From assembly GCA_949130485.1 (NCBI GenBank), contig OX422183.1:26055316-26119315 (forward strand): a DNA stretch of 64,000 nucleotides, given 5' to 3'. The translations under genes and the position numbers were made by a program. The stretch is from Agelas oroides (lineage: Eukaryota > Porifera > Demospongiae > Agelasida > Agelasidae). Shown one piece after another: positions 1 through 9,889 of this stretch (position 1 is the first letter of the stretch; each line of letters opens with the position of its first letter). Below the pieces are notes generated by a model. That model had not been told where the DNA came from. It was given only the letters and a program-made list of their open reading frames with translations, and made no database searches.

Positions 1-390
1 CTGGTTCTACTAGGTTCATTATGCCAGCCCCCAACTTTTGTAGTTGTACTGGATTACCCTTAAGTCTACTTGGTTGTACTTGACTCTACCCAACTCTATG
101 CTATAATGCTCTACCAGGTTTAGTTGAACTCTCCTACAGTCTGCTATGTTGTACTACTAGAATCTATACAACACTCTGTATCCCACTCTACCGTAGCTTC
201 TAATGGAATCTGCCTGACTCCACTGCACACTACCGTAGCTCTACCTGATTCTAAGGGACTCTGCTTGACTCCACCTCTCTCTGCCATGGCTCTACCTGAT
301 TCTACAGGAGAATATTTGACTCCACCTCACTTCACCATGGATTTCCTGGTTCCAATCAATGCCACCCTTACTCTACATCTTTCTGGTTCT
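1..390 (+). repeat. Degenerate ~10-bp minisatellite in spacer S1
   Basis: Elements such as CTCTACCTGA, TTGACTCTAC and TTGACTCCAC recur with a period of 10-11 bp. A ~51-bp supra-unit is visible: the block beginning TCTACCTGATTCTA near 240 repeats near 291, and a weaker copy lies near 191. The same tract heads every full spacer (13793, 27375, 45441, 55918). It explains the ~90-codon open frame at 124-396, because 30 bp equals ten codons. The last bases of the preceding arrays (TTGACTCTACC) already resemble this unit. Confidence 0.6.
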
Positions 391-1240
391 ACTTGACTGT
401 TGTTATTTTGCAAAGATAGTGGTTTTGTTGCTTCTTACTTCCTTTTTTCCTACTTACATGCACTTAATCCTTACTAAAGCATCCCTGCATGTCTCAAGAA
501 GTCCTGCTAGTAGAACTAGGGGAGCATCTGCATCTAGTGAGGTTTTCTGTATTGAAGAAGTCCCAGAATCAACTTTACACTGACATGAATTCTGCACAAT
601 GTAACACGCTATTACAGCAGAAACCCTTCCCCCTGACTCACCTCAGAACCAGCCAACTCCGCCTCCACTTATCCCCAGTAACAGTCTAACCTCTTTCCAC
701 AACACGTACACTAGCTCCCAGCATGAAAAGTCCTTATCTGGATTCCTTCAATTATTCAGCCCTACCCTAGCATACATGTAATCTGGAACAAATGGCCGTC
801 ACCCTCCCCCCCTCTCCCTCTCCCTCTCCCTCAAAGATCCCTACGGATTAGGGGAAGACATAATTTGCACAGTTTTGTGAGTGTTACCTCAGCAAATGGA
901 AGCTACGATGTGCGTCATAGCAGTGTTGGCGCTCCCCCACCCGACACCCCAACCACTGCTGTGTAGCTATCTCTTGGATACACTGACAACGCAGTGGGAA
1001 TGGAGGCGATGTAGCTAGCTACACTACCTGCAAGGTTGAACTTCTTAGAAGCTAGTAGCTATAGATAGTCAAGAGTACAAAAATCATATAAGCTAGGCTA
1101 CTAGTAATCTTGATGACGTTCTGCCAAATGCATGCAAGTGAACCAAAAAAATGAGCAAAATGTTTCCCCACTAGGGTGAGGTCTTGGGGTATTGGGCTAC
1201 CACGGCACACGCAACACTACATGGCCAGAACAAGTCCCAG

Positions 1241-1495
1241 GTAACACCTGATGGCAGAGCCAGAGCCCCTCTCCTCCTTGCAGCTGGCTAGGCTGACACC
1301 CCTGGTTCCACTCCGTGTCCAGAGTCTGTGGGATGTAAGGGAGGAACAGAGCGGCCCCTAGACCATATCGAGCAGCCAACTCGCATAGCTCTGAACCTTC
1401 TAACAGCTTTGGTTATGACTGTTAGTCCCCACAGTCTCCATGTAGGACACTCCCCAACAGCTGCGCACAGTGTGGGTACTAGTAAAAGTGTTTTT
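1241..1495 (+). ncRNA. Candidate Pol III-type RNA in spacer S1 (255 nt)
   Basis: An A-box-like TGGCAGAGCCAG (1252-1263) matches TRGCNNAGYNGG at 11 of 12 positions. A B-box-like GGTTCCACTCC (1304-1314) matches GGTTCGANTCC at 10 of 11. They start 52 bp apart, as in tRNA-derived promoters. The first run of four or more Ts downstream is T5 at 1491-1495, a normal Pol III terminator, and none lies between. The start is set ~11 nt before the A box by analogy with tRNA genes. A tRNA fold is not convincing: the T stem has a mismatch, the D stem does not form, and only about four of seven acceptor pairs form. A tRNA-derived SINE head or an unknown small RNA is more likely than a tRNA. The block lies in the most conserved part of the spacer and recurs in all five full copies. 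Function unknown; chance box matches cannot be excluded. Confidence 0.38.
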
Positions 1496-1499
1496 CTCC

Positions 1500-1518
1500 T
1501 ATTTATACTGCTATAAAA
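1500..1518. promoter_or_regulatory. Two opposed TATA-like boxes in S1
   Basis: TATAAATA reads leftward on the minus strand at 1507-1500, and TATAAAA reads rightward at 1512-1518, four bases apart. Both are unchanged in all five full spacers. If active, the right-facing box would drive transcription toward the downstream C-rich array, and the left-facing one through the core toward the end of the upstream array. No other promoter element was recognised. They sit immediately after the T5 run, so an A+T-rich terminator region is an alternative reading. Confidence 0.25.
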
Positions 1519-1631
1519 TGCGTCCCTAATAATTATGGGTTTCGAAACAATGAATATCATTAACGTCTCGTTAATTACATTTCCGCCTACGCGTCCGCGC
1601 GTTCGCTTGCACCTCATTAGCCCTCGCAGTC

Positions 1632-1654
1632 GCGGAACCGGACTCTGGATCCGC
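1632..1654. repeat. GC-rich quasi-palindrome in S1
   Basis: Left arm GCGGAACCGGA (1632-1642) and right arm TCTGGATCCGC (1644-1654) flank one central C, with 9 of 11 positions complementary. The element sits in a CpG-dense patch (about 1585-1660) that contrasts with the CpG-poor array. Other spacers hold versions of it; the S4 version is closest to perfect. Confidence 0.6.
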
Positions 1655-1969
1655 GAGCTAACCAGATCCAAACGCAGTTTTGTCACTACTGGCAGGAGCC
1701 GTGTGAAGAGTCTAGATCAAAGGACAATGTTAGCTTCAGGCTAGGGTATAGCTGGAGGTAACAGCTAGCCACACGATCATGGCTGAAGGTCAACGTATGA
1801 CAGACAGTGCTGCATTGCGTCTCAGATGATGTGGTGTCTTCTGGTTTCCCATGGTGGCTCATCATCTATCAGGTACAGGGTGCACTTGCAGATTGCTCTG
1901 AAATGAACAGTCAGTAAGATATCAAGGTGATTGTGTAACCAACAAAGGCAGTGTTGTCCCATTGTGTCT

Positions 1970-2003
1970 CATGATGTCACATGGGATCTCATGTTACATG
2001 ATG
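1970..2003. repeat. Imperfect inverted repeat (hairpin) in S1
   Basis: Arms CATGATGTCACATG (1970-1983) and CATGTTACATGATG (1990-2003) are complementary at 12 of 14 positions around a 6-nt loop. It recurs in every spacer, including truncated S4. In S2 and S3 the loop side gains three bases. Role unknown. Confidence 0.55.
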
Positions 2004-2094
2004 GTTCGTGTTGTCTGATGGTTTCAAGGTTTCATGTCGAAGCACCCTGATGACCAGTGTTTTTGAAGCATATCTAGCAAAAAAAGTCACTTTA

Positions 2095-2160
2095 CCATAA
2101 CTGCCCAACCCATTTATGACGTAAATACCACACCCATTTATGACAAATGCCACACCTATT
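2095..2160 (+). repeat. 24-bp minisatellite, 2 units, S1
   Basis: The unit CCCATTTATGAC plus about 12 bp (GTAAATGCCACA-like) occurs twice. The same tract has about 2, 5, 2, 4 and 1 units in S2 to S6. It ends at CACCTATTCAAGCGATGAATG, which is constant in all copies. Confidence 0.7.
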
Positions 2161-2183
2161 CAAGCGATGAATGTCTCATTCCC

Positions 2184-2546
2184 GATTTGCCAACTGGTGC
2201 TGGTGCACCCCCACTTGACCCACAACTGCCTCTGTTACTGTCCCACTATCCATTCCGTGTTCTTTTGTTTCTGTGTCTTTCACTTTTGTCCATCTGTCCC
2301 TGTCCCTATGTCCCTGTTTGCTTCCATGTATTCCTGTCCAGGAAATTTTCACCTAATGAACATCGATTTGCCAGTTGGTGTTGGTGCACCCCCACTTGAC
2401 GCACAACTGCCTCTGTTGCTGTCCCACTATCCATTCCATGTTCTGCTTCTGTGTCTTTCACTTTGTCCGTCTGTCCCTGTCCCTACGTCCCTGTCAATGT
2501 CCCTGTCACTATCCCTGTTCCCCTGTCCCTATCCCTGTTCCCCTGT
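2184..2546 (+). repeat. Duplicated leader at the start of array A1
   Basis: A 181-bp unit beginning at GATTTGCCA (2184 and 2365) is repeated in tandem. Each unit has GGTGCACCCCCACTTGAC and a match to CAACTGCCTCTGTT, then grades into satellite. It is the transition between spacer and array. S2, S5 and S6 also have a 181-bp period, S3 has 151 bp, and S4 has only one unit. Confidence 0.75.
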
Positions 2547-5500
2547 CCCTGTTACTGTCACTATCCCTGGCCCCTGTCCCTATTCCTCTGTCCCTTTCCC
2601 TGTTCTAATCCGTCTGTCCATGTCCCTATGTCTGTCCTTCTCCCCTTGCCCCGGTACCTGTCCCTGCCCATCTTCCTCTGTCCCAGGTCTGTCTCTGATC
2701 TCGTACCGGTACCAGTCCTTGCTTCTTTGTCATCTTCCCTCTGCCTCCACTGAAGTCCTTCTGCTCCTGTTTTTATCCCTCCAGGACCATTTCTGGCCCT
2801 CTCTTCCCGTTTCCCCATTCCTGTCCCTCTGTCCCTGTCTCTCTGTCCCTGTCCCTCTGTCCCTGTCACTCTGTCCGTGTCTCACTCGCTATTCCAGTCC
2901 CTCTTTCCTTATTCTTGTCCGTCTGTTGTGTTTCTGTTGCTGTCCAAGCCCCCCTTTCCATGTCCCTTTCCGTAGATCCCCGTTTCTGTCCTCCTTTCCC
3001 TGTTCCTGTCCCTGTCTGTCTGTCACAGTCCCTGTCCTTCGGTCCATGTCCATCTGCCCTTTCTGTGTTCCTGTACCTTTCGCTGTGATTCCTTCCTGTC
3101 CCTCTCTCAGCCTGTCACTGTCCCTCTGTCCCTTTCCCTACGTCTGTCAATTGTCCCTCCATCCCTGTGTCCTTGTCCGTCTGTCCTCGCCACTATTTCT
3201 GTGTCCCTCTCCCTGTTCACCTGTCCCCCTGTCCCTGTCATCTGTTCCGATCCCTGTCCCTGTCCTCTGTTCCGATCCCTGTCCCTCTGTGCTTGTCCCC
3301 TGTCACTCTCCCTGTCGCTCTCCCTGTCCCTCTATGCTGTCCCTCTGTCCTTCTCCGTCTGTCCTTGTGCCTCTGTCCTTGTCCCTCTGTCCTTGTCCCC
3401 TGTCACTCTCCCTGTCCCCCTGTCCCTGTGCCTCTGTTCTGGTCCCGTTCCCTCTGTCCTTGTCCCCTTTCCCCCTGTCGCTGACCCTCTGTCCCTGTCC
3501 CTCTGTGCTATCCCTCTGTCCTTCTCCCTCTGTCCTTGTCCCTCTGTCCCTGTCCCTCAGTCCCTGTCCCCTGGCACTCTCCCTGTCCCCCTATCCCTCT
3601 CCCTCTGTCGTGTCCCTCAGTCCCTGTCCTTCTTTCCCTATTCCAGTCCATTTGTCCCCTTTCATGCGCCCTTGTCCATCTGTCCTTTCCCCTATTTCTG
3701 TGTATCTCTACCTGTTCCCCTGTCCCCCTGTCCCTGCCCTCCTGTCCCTGTCCCTCTGTCCCTCTCACTGTGTCCCCGTTCCTGCCTATGTTTCTATCCA
3801 CCTCCCTCTTCCTTCTCCCCACCCCTCTGTCCCTGTACATCTCTCCGTGTCCCTCTGTCCTTACCCATCTGTCACGCTGTCCCTGTTCCGGTCCTTGTCC
3901 GTCTGTCTCTGTTCTTCTTTGTGTACCTCTCCTTGTCCCTCTGTCCCTGTACCTATCTCCCTTTCTCTGTCCCTGTCCTCATCTCAATCTCGCTCTTCAT
4001 TATCCATATCCCTTTGTCCCTGTAAATCTGGCCCTGTCACTGTGTTCCTGTTCCTGTCTTTGTCCCGATCCATCTCCCTCTTCCATGTCCCCATCCCTCT
4101 GTCCTTGTCCCTCTGTCCTTGTCCCTCTGTCCCTGTCCCTCTGTCCCTGTCCCTCTATCCCTGTCCCTCTGTCCTTGTCCCTGTCCTTGTCCCTTTGTTT
4201 CTGTCTCATCTCTACTTGTCCCTATAACTCTTTCCTTATTCCAGTGCCTGCATCCTTGTGCATCTGTCCTTCCCCTATTTCTGTGTCCCTCTTCCTGTCC
4301 TCCTCTCCCACTGTCCCTGTCCCTCTGTCGCTGTCCCTGTCCATCTGTCCTTTTTCCCTGTCACTCTCACTGTACCCTTGTCCCTGTCCCTATTTGTGTC
4401 CCTCTCCGTGTCCCTCTGTCCCTGTACCTGTCTCCTTGTCCCTCTTCCTGTCCTTGTCTCTATCTCCGTCTTCCTTCTCCATATCCCTTTGTCCCTGTAC
4501 ATCTGGCACTGTCACTCTGTCCCTGTTCCAGTTTTTGTCCATGTTCATCTCCATCTTCCTTGTCCCTATCCCTCTGTCCCTGTACATCTGGCCCTGTTGC
4601 TCTCTCCCTCTTCCTGTCTTTGTCCTATCCATCCGTCCATATCCCTTTGTTCTTGTACATCTGGCCCTGTCACTCTGTCTGTGTTCCTGTCTTTGTCCTT
4701 ATCCATCTCCCTCCTCCATGTCCCCCTCCCTCTGTACCTGTCCCTCTGTCCTTGGCCATCTGTCACTCTGTCGCTGTTCCCTGTCACTCTGTCCCTGTTC
4801 CTGTCCTTGTCCGTCTATCCTTGTCCCTGTCCCTATTTGTGTTCCTCTCCCTGTCCCTCTGTCCCTGTACCTATCTCCCTGTCTCTGTCCCTCTCCTCAT
4901 CTCTATCTCACTTTTCTTTATCCATATCCTTTTTTCCCTGTACATCTCGCCGTGTCACTCTGTCCCTGTTCCTGTCTTTGTCCCTATCCATCTCCCTCTT
5001 CCTTGTTCATATCCATTTGTCCCTGTACATCTGGCCCTGTCACTCTGTTCCTGTTCCTGTCCATCTGTATCTGTCCCTGTCACTGTCCCTCTATCCCTCT
5101 CTCTGTCCCTGTGTCCCTTACAATTTTTCCATCCCTCTGTCCCTGTTGTCCTTTCTATGTCCCAGTCCCAGTCCTTGTGCCTATGTATCTCCCTCTTCCC
5201 TGTCCTTCTATCCTGGTCCCTCCGTCCCCGTTCCTTTCTATCTGTCATAGTCCCTGTTCCTTTGCTTTCATTCATTTCCTATCCCTCCTGTCATTGTCCC
5301 TGTCCCTGTCACTCTATCTCTGTTCCTGTTGCTGTCCCTCTGCAGCTGTCCTTCAACCCCTGTCCCTGTTCCTGTTGTTATCACCACCGCTCTATCCCTG
5401 TCTGTGTCACCCTTTCCCTGTTCCTGTCCCTCTCCCGGTCCGTGTCTCAGTCACTATTCCAGTCACTGTTTCCTTGTTCTTGTCCATCTGTTGTGCTTCT

Positions 5501-8500
5501 GTTCCTGTCCAAGTCCCCCTTTCCATGTCCCTTTCCGTAGATCCCCGTTTCTGTCCTCCTTTCCCTGTTCCCGTCCCTGACTGTCTGTCACAGTCCCTGT
5601 CCTTCGGTCCATGTCCATCTTCCCTTTCTCTGTTCCTGTACCTCTCGCTGTGATTCCTTCCTGTCCCTCTCTCAGCCTGTCACTGTCCCTCTGTCCCTTT
5701 CCCTACCTCTGTCAATTGTCCCTCCGTCCCTGTATCCTTGTCTGTCTGTCCTCGCCCCTATTTCTGTGTCGCTCTCCCTGTTCACCTGTCCCCCTGTCCC
5801 TGTCCTCTGTTCCGATCCCTTTCCCTCTGTCCTTGTCCCCTGTCACTCTCCCTGTCACTCTCCCTGTCCCTCTGTGCTGTCCCTCTGTCCTTCTCCCTCT
5901 GTCCTTGTCCTTCTGTCCTTGTCCCTCTGTCCTTGTCCCCTGTCACTCTCCCTGTCCCCCTGTCCCTCTCCCTCTGTTCCAGTCCCGTTCCCTCTGTCCT
6001 TGTCCCCTGTCCCCCTGTCGCTGACCCTCTGTCCCTGTCCCTCTGTGCTATCCCTCTGTCCTTCTCCCTCTGTCCTTGTCCCTCTGACCCTGTCCTTCTG
6101 TCCTTGTTCCCTGTCACTCTCCCTGTCCCACTGTCCCTGTTCCTCTGTTGTGTCCCTCAGTCCCTGTCCCCTGTCACTCTCCCTGTCCCTCTGTCCCTCT
6201 CCCTCTGTCATGTCCCTCATTCCCTGTCCTTCTTTCCTTATTCCAGTCCATTTGTCCCTGTTCATGTGTCCTTGTCTGTCTGTCCTTTCCCCTATTTCTG
6301 TGTATCTCTACCTGTTCCCCTGTCCCCCTGTCCCCCTGTCCCCCTGTCCCTGTCCCCCTGTCCCCCTGTCCCTGTCCCTCTGTCCCTCTGACTGTGTCCC
6401 TGTTCCTGCCTATGTTTCTATCCACCTCCCTCTTCGTTCTCCCCATCCCTCTGTCCCTGTACATCTCTCCCTGTCCCTCTGTCCTTATCCATCTGTCACT
6501 CTGTCCCTGTTCCAGTCCTTGTCCGTTTGTATCTGTTCCTCTTTGTGTCCCTCTCCTTGTCCCTCTGTCCCTGTACCTATCTCCCTGTCTCTGTCCTTCT
6601 CCTCATCTCTATCTCCCTTTTCTTTATTCGTATCCTTTTGCCCCTGTACATCTCGCCCTGTCACTCTGTCCCTGTTCCTGTCTTTGTCCCTATCCATCTC
6701 CCTCTTCCTTGTTCATATCCGTTTATCCCTGTAGATCTGGCCCTGTCACTCTGTTCCTGTTCCTGTCCATCTGTATCTGTCCCTGTCACTGTCCCTCTAT
6801 CCCTCTCTCTGTCCCTGTGTCCCTTTCAATTTTTCCGTCCCTCTGTCCCTCTTGTCCTGTCTATGTCCCAGTCCCAGTCCTTGTGCCTATGTATCTCCCT
6901 CTTCCCTGTCCTTCTATCCTGGTCCCTCTATCCCCGTTCCTTTCTATCTGTCATAGTCCCTGTTCCTTTGCTGTCATTCATTTCCTATCCCTTCTGTCAT
7001 TGTCCCTGTCCCTGTCACTCTATCACTCTTCCTGTTCCTGTCCCTCGGCAGCTGTCCCTGTCCTTCAACCCCTGTCCCTGTTCCTGTTGTTATCACCACT
7101 GCTCTGTCCCTGTCTGTGTCACCCTGTCACCGTTCCTGTCCCTCTCCCGGTTCCCATCCGTCTGTCCCTCTGTTTCTCTTTCCCTCTATTCCTGTCCCTA
7201 TGTCTGGCCTTGTCCCTTTCACCCGGTCTGACAATACCTGTTGCTCCCTGTCCTTGTTCCTCTCCTTGTCCCTGCCCTTGTTCCTGTTCCTGTCCCTGTC
7301 TGTGTCACTTTGTCTGTGTCACTCTGTCCGTATCCCTGTCCCTCTGTCCCTGTTTGTGTCACCCTGTTCATGTTCCTGTCCTATGTCACTGTTAATCTGT
7401 CCCTGTCGCTATGTCTGTCCTTGTTTCTCTGTCCATGTCTGACTATTCCTATCGCTGTCCCTCTGTCGTTGTTTCTCTCTCCGTGTCTGACTATTCCTGT
7501 CACTGTCCCTGTCCCTCTGTCCCTCTCTCCCTGTCCTGTCCATGTTCCTGTCCGTGTTCCTGTCCCTTTCTTCCTGTTCCTATGTCCCATTGCCTGTTTG
7601 TGTGTCCATGTCCCAGTCCATTTCCCTCTACCCCTGTCCTTCTCCCCTGGTCCCTCTGTCCCTGTCTGTCTGTTCCTGTCACTCAGTCCTCGTTCCCTGT
7701 TCCTGGGAGCTGTCTATCTGTCACAGTCCCTATCCCTCTGTCCCTGTCGATCTGGCCTTGTCTTTGTCCCTGTCCCTATTGCGGTGATTTTATTCCTGTC
7801 CCAATCGCTGTCCCAAACTACCTTTTTCTCTCTCCCTCTGTCCCTATCCCTCTGTCCCTATCCCTCTGTCCCTGTCCCTTTTCCTGTCCCTATCCTTGTC
7901 CGTCTGTCCTGTCTGTGTCACCCTGTCCCTGTTCCTGTCCCTCTTTCCATATTCTTCTCCGTCTGTTGTCCTTCTGTTCCTGTCCAAGTCCCCCTTTCCA
8001 TGTCCATTTCCGTAGATCCCCATTTCTGTCCTCCTTTCCCTGTTCCTGTCCCTGTCTGTCTGTCTCAGTTCCTGTCCTTCGGTCCATATTCATCTGTCAT
8101 GTCTCTGTACCTGTCCCTTTCGCTGTCATTCTTTCCCGTCCCTCTCTCACTCTGTCACTGTCCTTCTGTCCCTTTCCCTATGTCTGTGAATTGTCCCTCC
8201 GTCCCTGTTTACTCTATCCCTGTCCCTGTGTCCTTGTCCATCTGTCCTCACCCCTATTTCTGTGTCCCTCTCCCTGTCCCCCTGTCATTGTCCCTCTGTT
8301 CCTGTCCCTGTCCGTCTGTCCTTGTCCCCAGTCACTCTCCCTGTCCCCCTGTACTTGTCCCTCTGTCGTGTCCCTCAGTCCCTCTCCCTCTGTCTCTGTC
8401 TCATCTCTCCTGGTCCCTATACCTCTTTCCTTAATCCAGTCCCTGTGTCCCTGTCCCTATGTCCTTGTGCATCTGTCCTTCACCTACTTCTGTGTCCCTC

Positions 8501-9769
8501 TCCCTGTCCTCTTGTCACGCTGTCCCTGTCCCTTTGTTACTGTCCTCTGTCATTGTCTCTCGGTCCCTATCCCTCTGTCCTTGTCCCCTGTCACTCACCC
8601 TGTCCCCCTGTCTCTATTTGTGTCCCTCTCCATGTCCCTCTGTCCCTGTACCTGTCTCCTTGTCTCTGTCCCTGTCCTTGTCTCTATCTCACTCTTCCTT
8701 GTCCATATCCATTTGTCCCCATACATCTGGCACTGTCATCCTGTCCCTGATCCTTTCTGTGTCCATATCCATCTCCGTCTTCCTTGTCCCTATCCCTCTG
8801 TCCCTGTACATCTGGCCCTGTCACTCTGTTTCTGTTCCTGTCCATCTGTCTCTGTCCCTGTCACTGTCCCTCTATCCCTCTCTCTGTCCCTGTGTCCCTT
8901 TCAATTTATCCGTCCCTCTGTCCCTGATCTCCTGTCTATGTCCCAGTCCCAGTCCTTGTGCATATGTATCTCCCTCTTCCCTGTCCTTCTATCCTAGTCC
9001 CTCTGTCCCCATTCTTTTCTATCTGTAATAGTCCCTGTCCCTTTTCTGTCATTGATTTCCTATCCCTGTCCCAGTCCCTCTGTTCCTCAGTCTCTGTCCC
9101 TATGTGTGTCCTTCTCCCTGTCACTCTATCCATTCCCCTGTTCCTATTCCCGTCCCTTTGCAGCTGTCCCTCTCCTTCAGCCCCAGTCCCTGTTTCTGGC
9201 GTTATCACTATCACTCTGTCCCTGTCTGTGTCACCCTGTCCCCATTCCTGTCCCTTTGTCCCTTCTCCTCTGTCCCTTTCTCTGTTCCCATCCGTCTGTC
9301 CCTGTCCCTCTGTTTCTCTTTCCCTCTGTTGCTGTCACTGCGTCTGGCCCTGTCCATCTATCCCTGTTTGACTATTCCTGTCAGTCCCTGTCCTTGTTCC
9401 TCTCTTTGTCCCTGCCCTTGTTCCTGTTCCTGTCCCTGTCTGTGTCACTTTGTCTCTGTCATTCTGTCCGTGTTCCTGTCCCTTTGTTTCTGTTCCTCTG
9501 TCCCAGTCCTTGTTTTGTCCGTCCCTGTCCCGGTCCATTTCCCTCTCTCCCTGTTTCCGTCCCTGTCCTTCTGTCCTGGTCCCTCTGTCTCTATCCATCT
9601 GTTCCTGTCACTCAGTCCCTGTTGCCTATTCCTGTCTATCTGTCACGGTCCCTGTCCATCTGTCATTGTCTCTGTCCCTGTGCATTTCACTGTCCTTATT
9701 GCTGTCCCCAACTCGCTGTCCTTCTGTCCCTGTCCCTATGAGTTCCTTAAGCTTGTCCCTCTGTCCCTA

Positions 9770-9889
9770 TTAACTCTACCCCTTGTTCATAGTGCCATGG
9801 GTGCATGTGTTAAATTTGGCATGTCCAAAGTTGTTTGGTGTATAATTTATATGTATATAGGCTGCCTTAACTGTTCTGAGGGTTATTGT
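9770..9889 (+). repeat. A+T-rich insert inside satellite, copy 1
   Basis: A ~120-bp non-satellite block (TTAACTCTACCCC, then GGGTGCATGTGTTAAATTTG, then TATAATTTATATGTATATAG). It contains the small palindrome TTTGG-CATGT-CCAAA. The same block recurs at 12284, 25671 and 43799, always at the end of the ~2.5-kb module. Confidence 0.75.

Larger units (their letters stand above)
1..2183 (+). repeat. Macrosatellite spacer copy S1 (left end cut by window)
   Basis: This is the first of six copies of a non-satellite spacer; the others start at 13793, 27375, 36211, 45441 and 55918. It begins inside the boundary motif CTGGTTCTACTAGGTTC, which in later copies directly follows the end of an array. In order it holds a degenerate 10-bp minisatellite, A+T-richer sequence (386-1140), a conserved core (1140-1580), a CpG-dense patch with a palindrome, a hairpin at 1970-2003 and a short 24-bp minisatellite. 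By eye S1 and S5 differ at about 26 positions in the first 600 bp but about 5 in the 440-bp core. S1 carries the long form of the GCTACTAG indel near 1100 and lacks the 66-bp block present before the array in S3, S4 and S6. Open frames in it start at TTG or GTG and are not credible genes. Confidence 0.9.

Noticed and set aside
124-396. 90-codon frame conserved in the spacers as a small secreted protein
   Set aside because: It begins at TTG, lies wholly in the 10-bp minisatellite, and differs between copies mostly by amino-acid-changing substitutions.
1241-1330. A functional tRNA gene in the spacer core
   Set aside because: A and B boxes are present, but the D stem does not form, the T stem has a mismatch, and only about four of seven acceptor pairs form. 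Kept only as a Pol III-like candidate RNA.
1197-1686. Two overlapping minus-strand frames (60 and 132 codons) that look protein-like and recur in several spacers
   Set aside because: They start at TTG and GTG. Two frames plus a plus-strand frame (1328-1516) are equally conserved, as expected from recent duplication of non-coding DNA. S2 breaks them by a one-base deletion and a 50-bp duplication.
1820-1910. Box C/D snoRNA (GATGATG followed by CTGA)
   Set aside because: The C box is imperfect, no terminal stem joins the boxes, and TGATG motifs are common by chance in this stretch.
5340-5360. 3' splice site (polypyrimidine tract then CTGCAG), repeated in most modules
   Set aside because: Any CAG in such pyrimidine-rich DNA imitates an acceptor. 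No donor, branch point or exon context was found.
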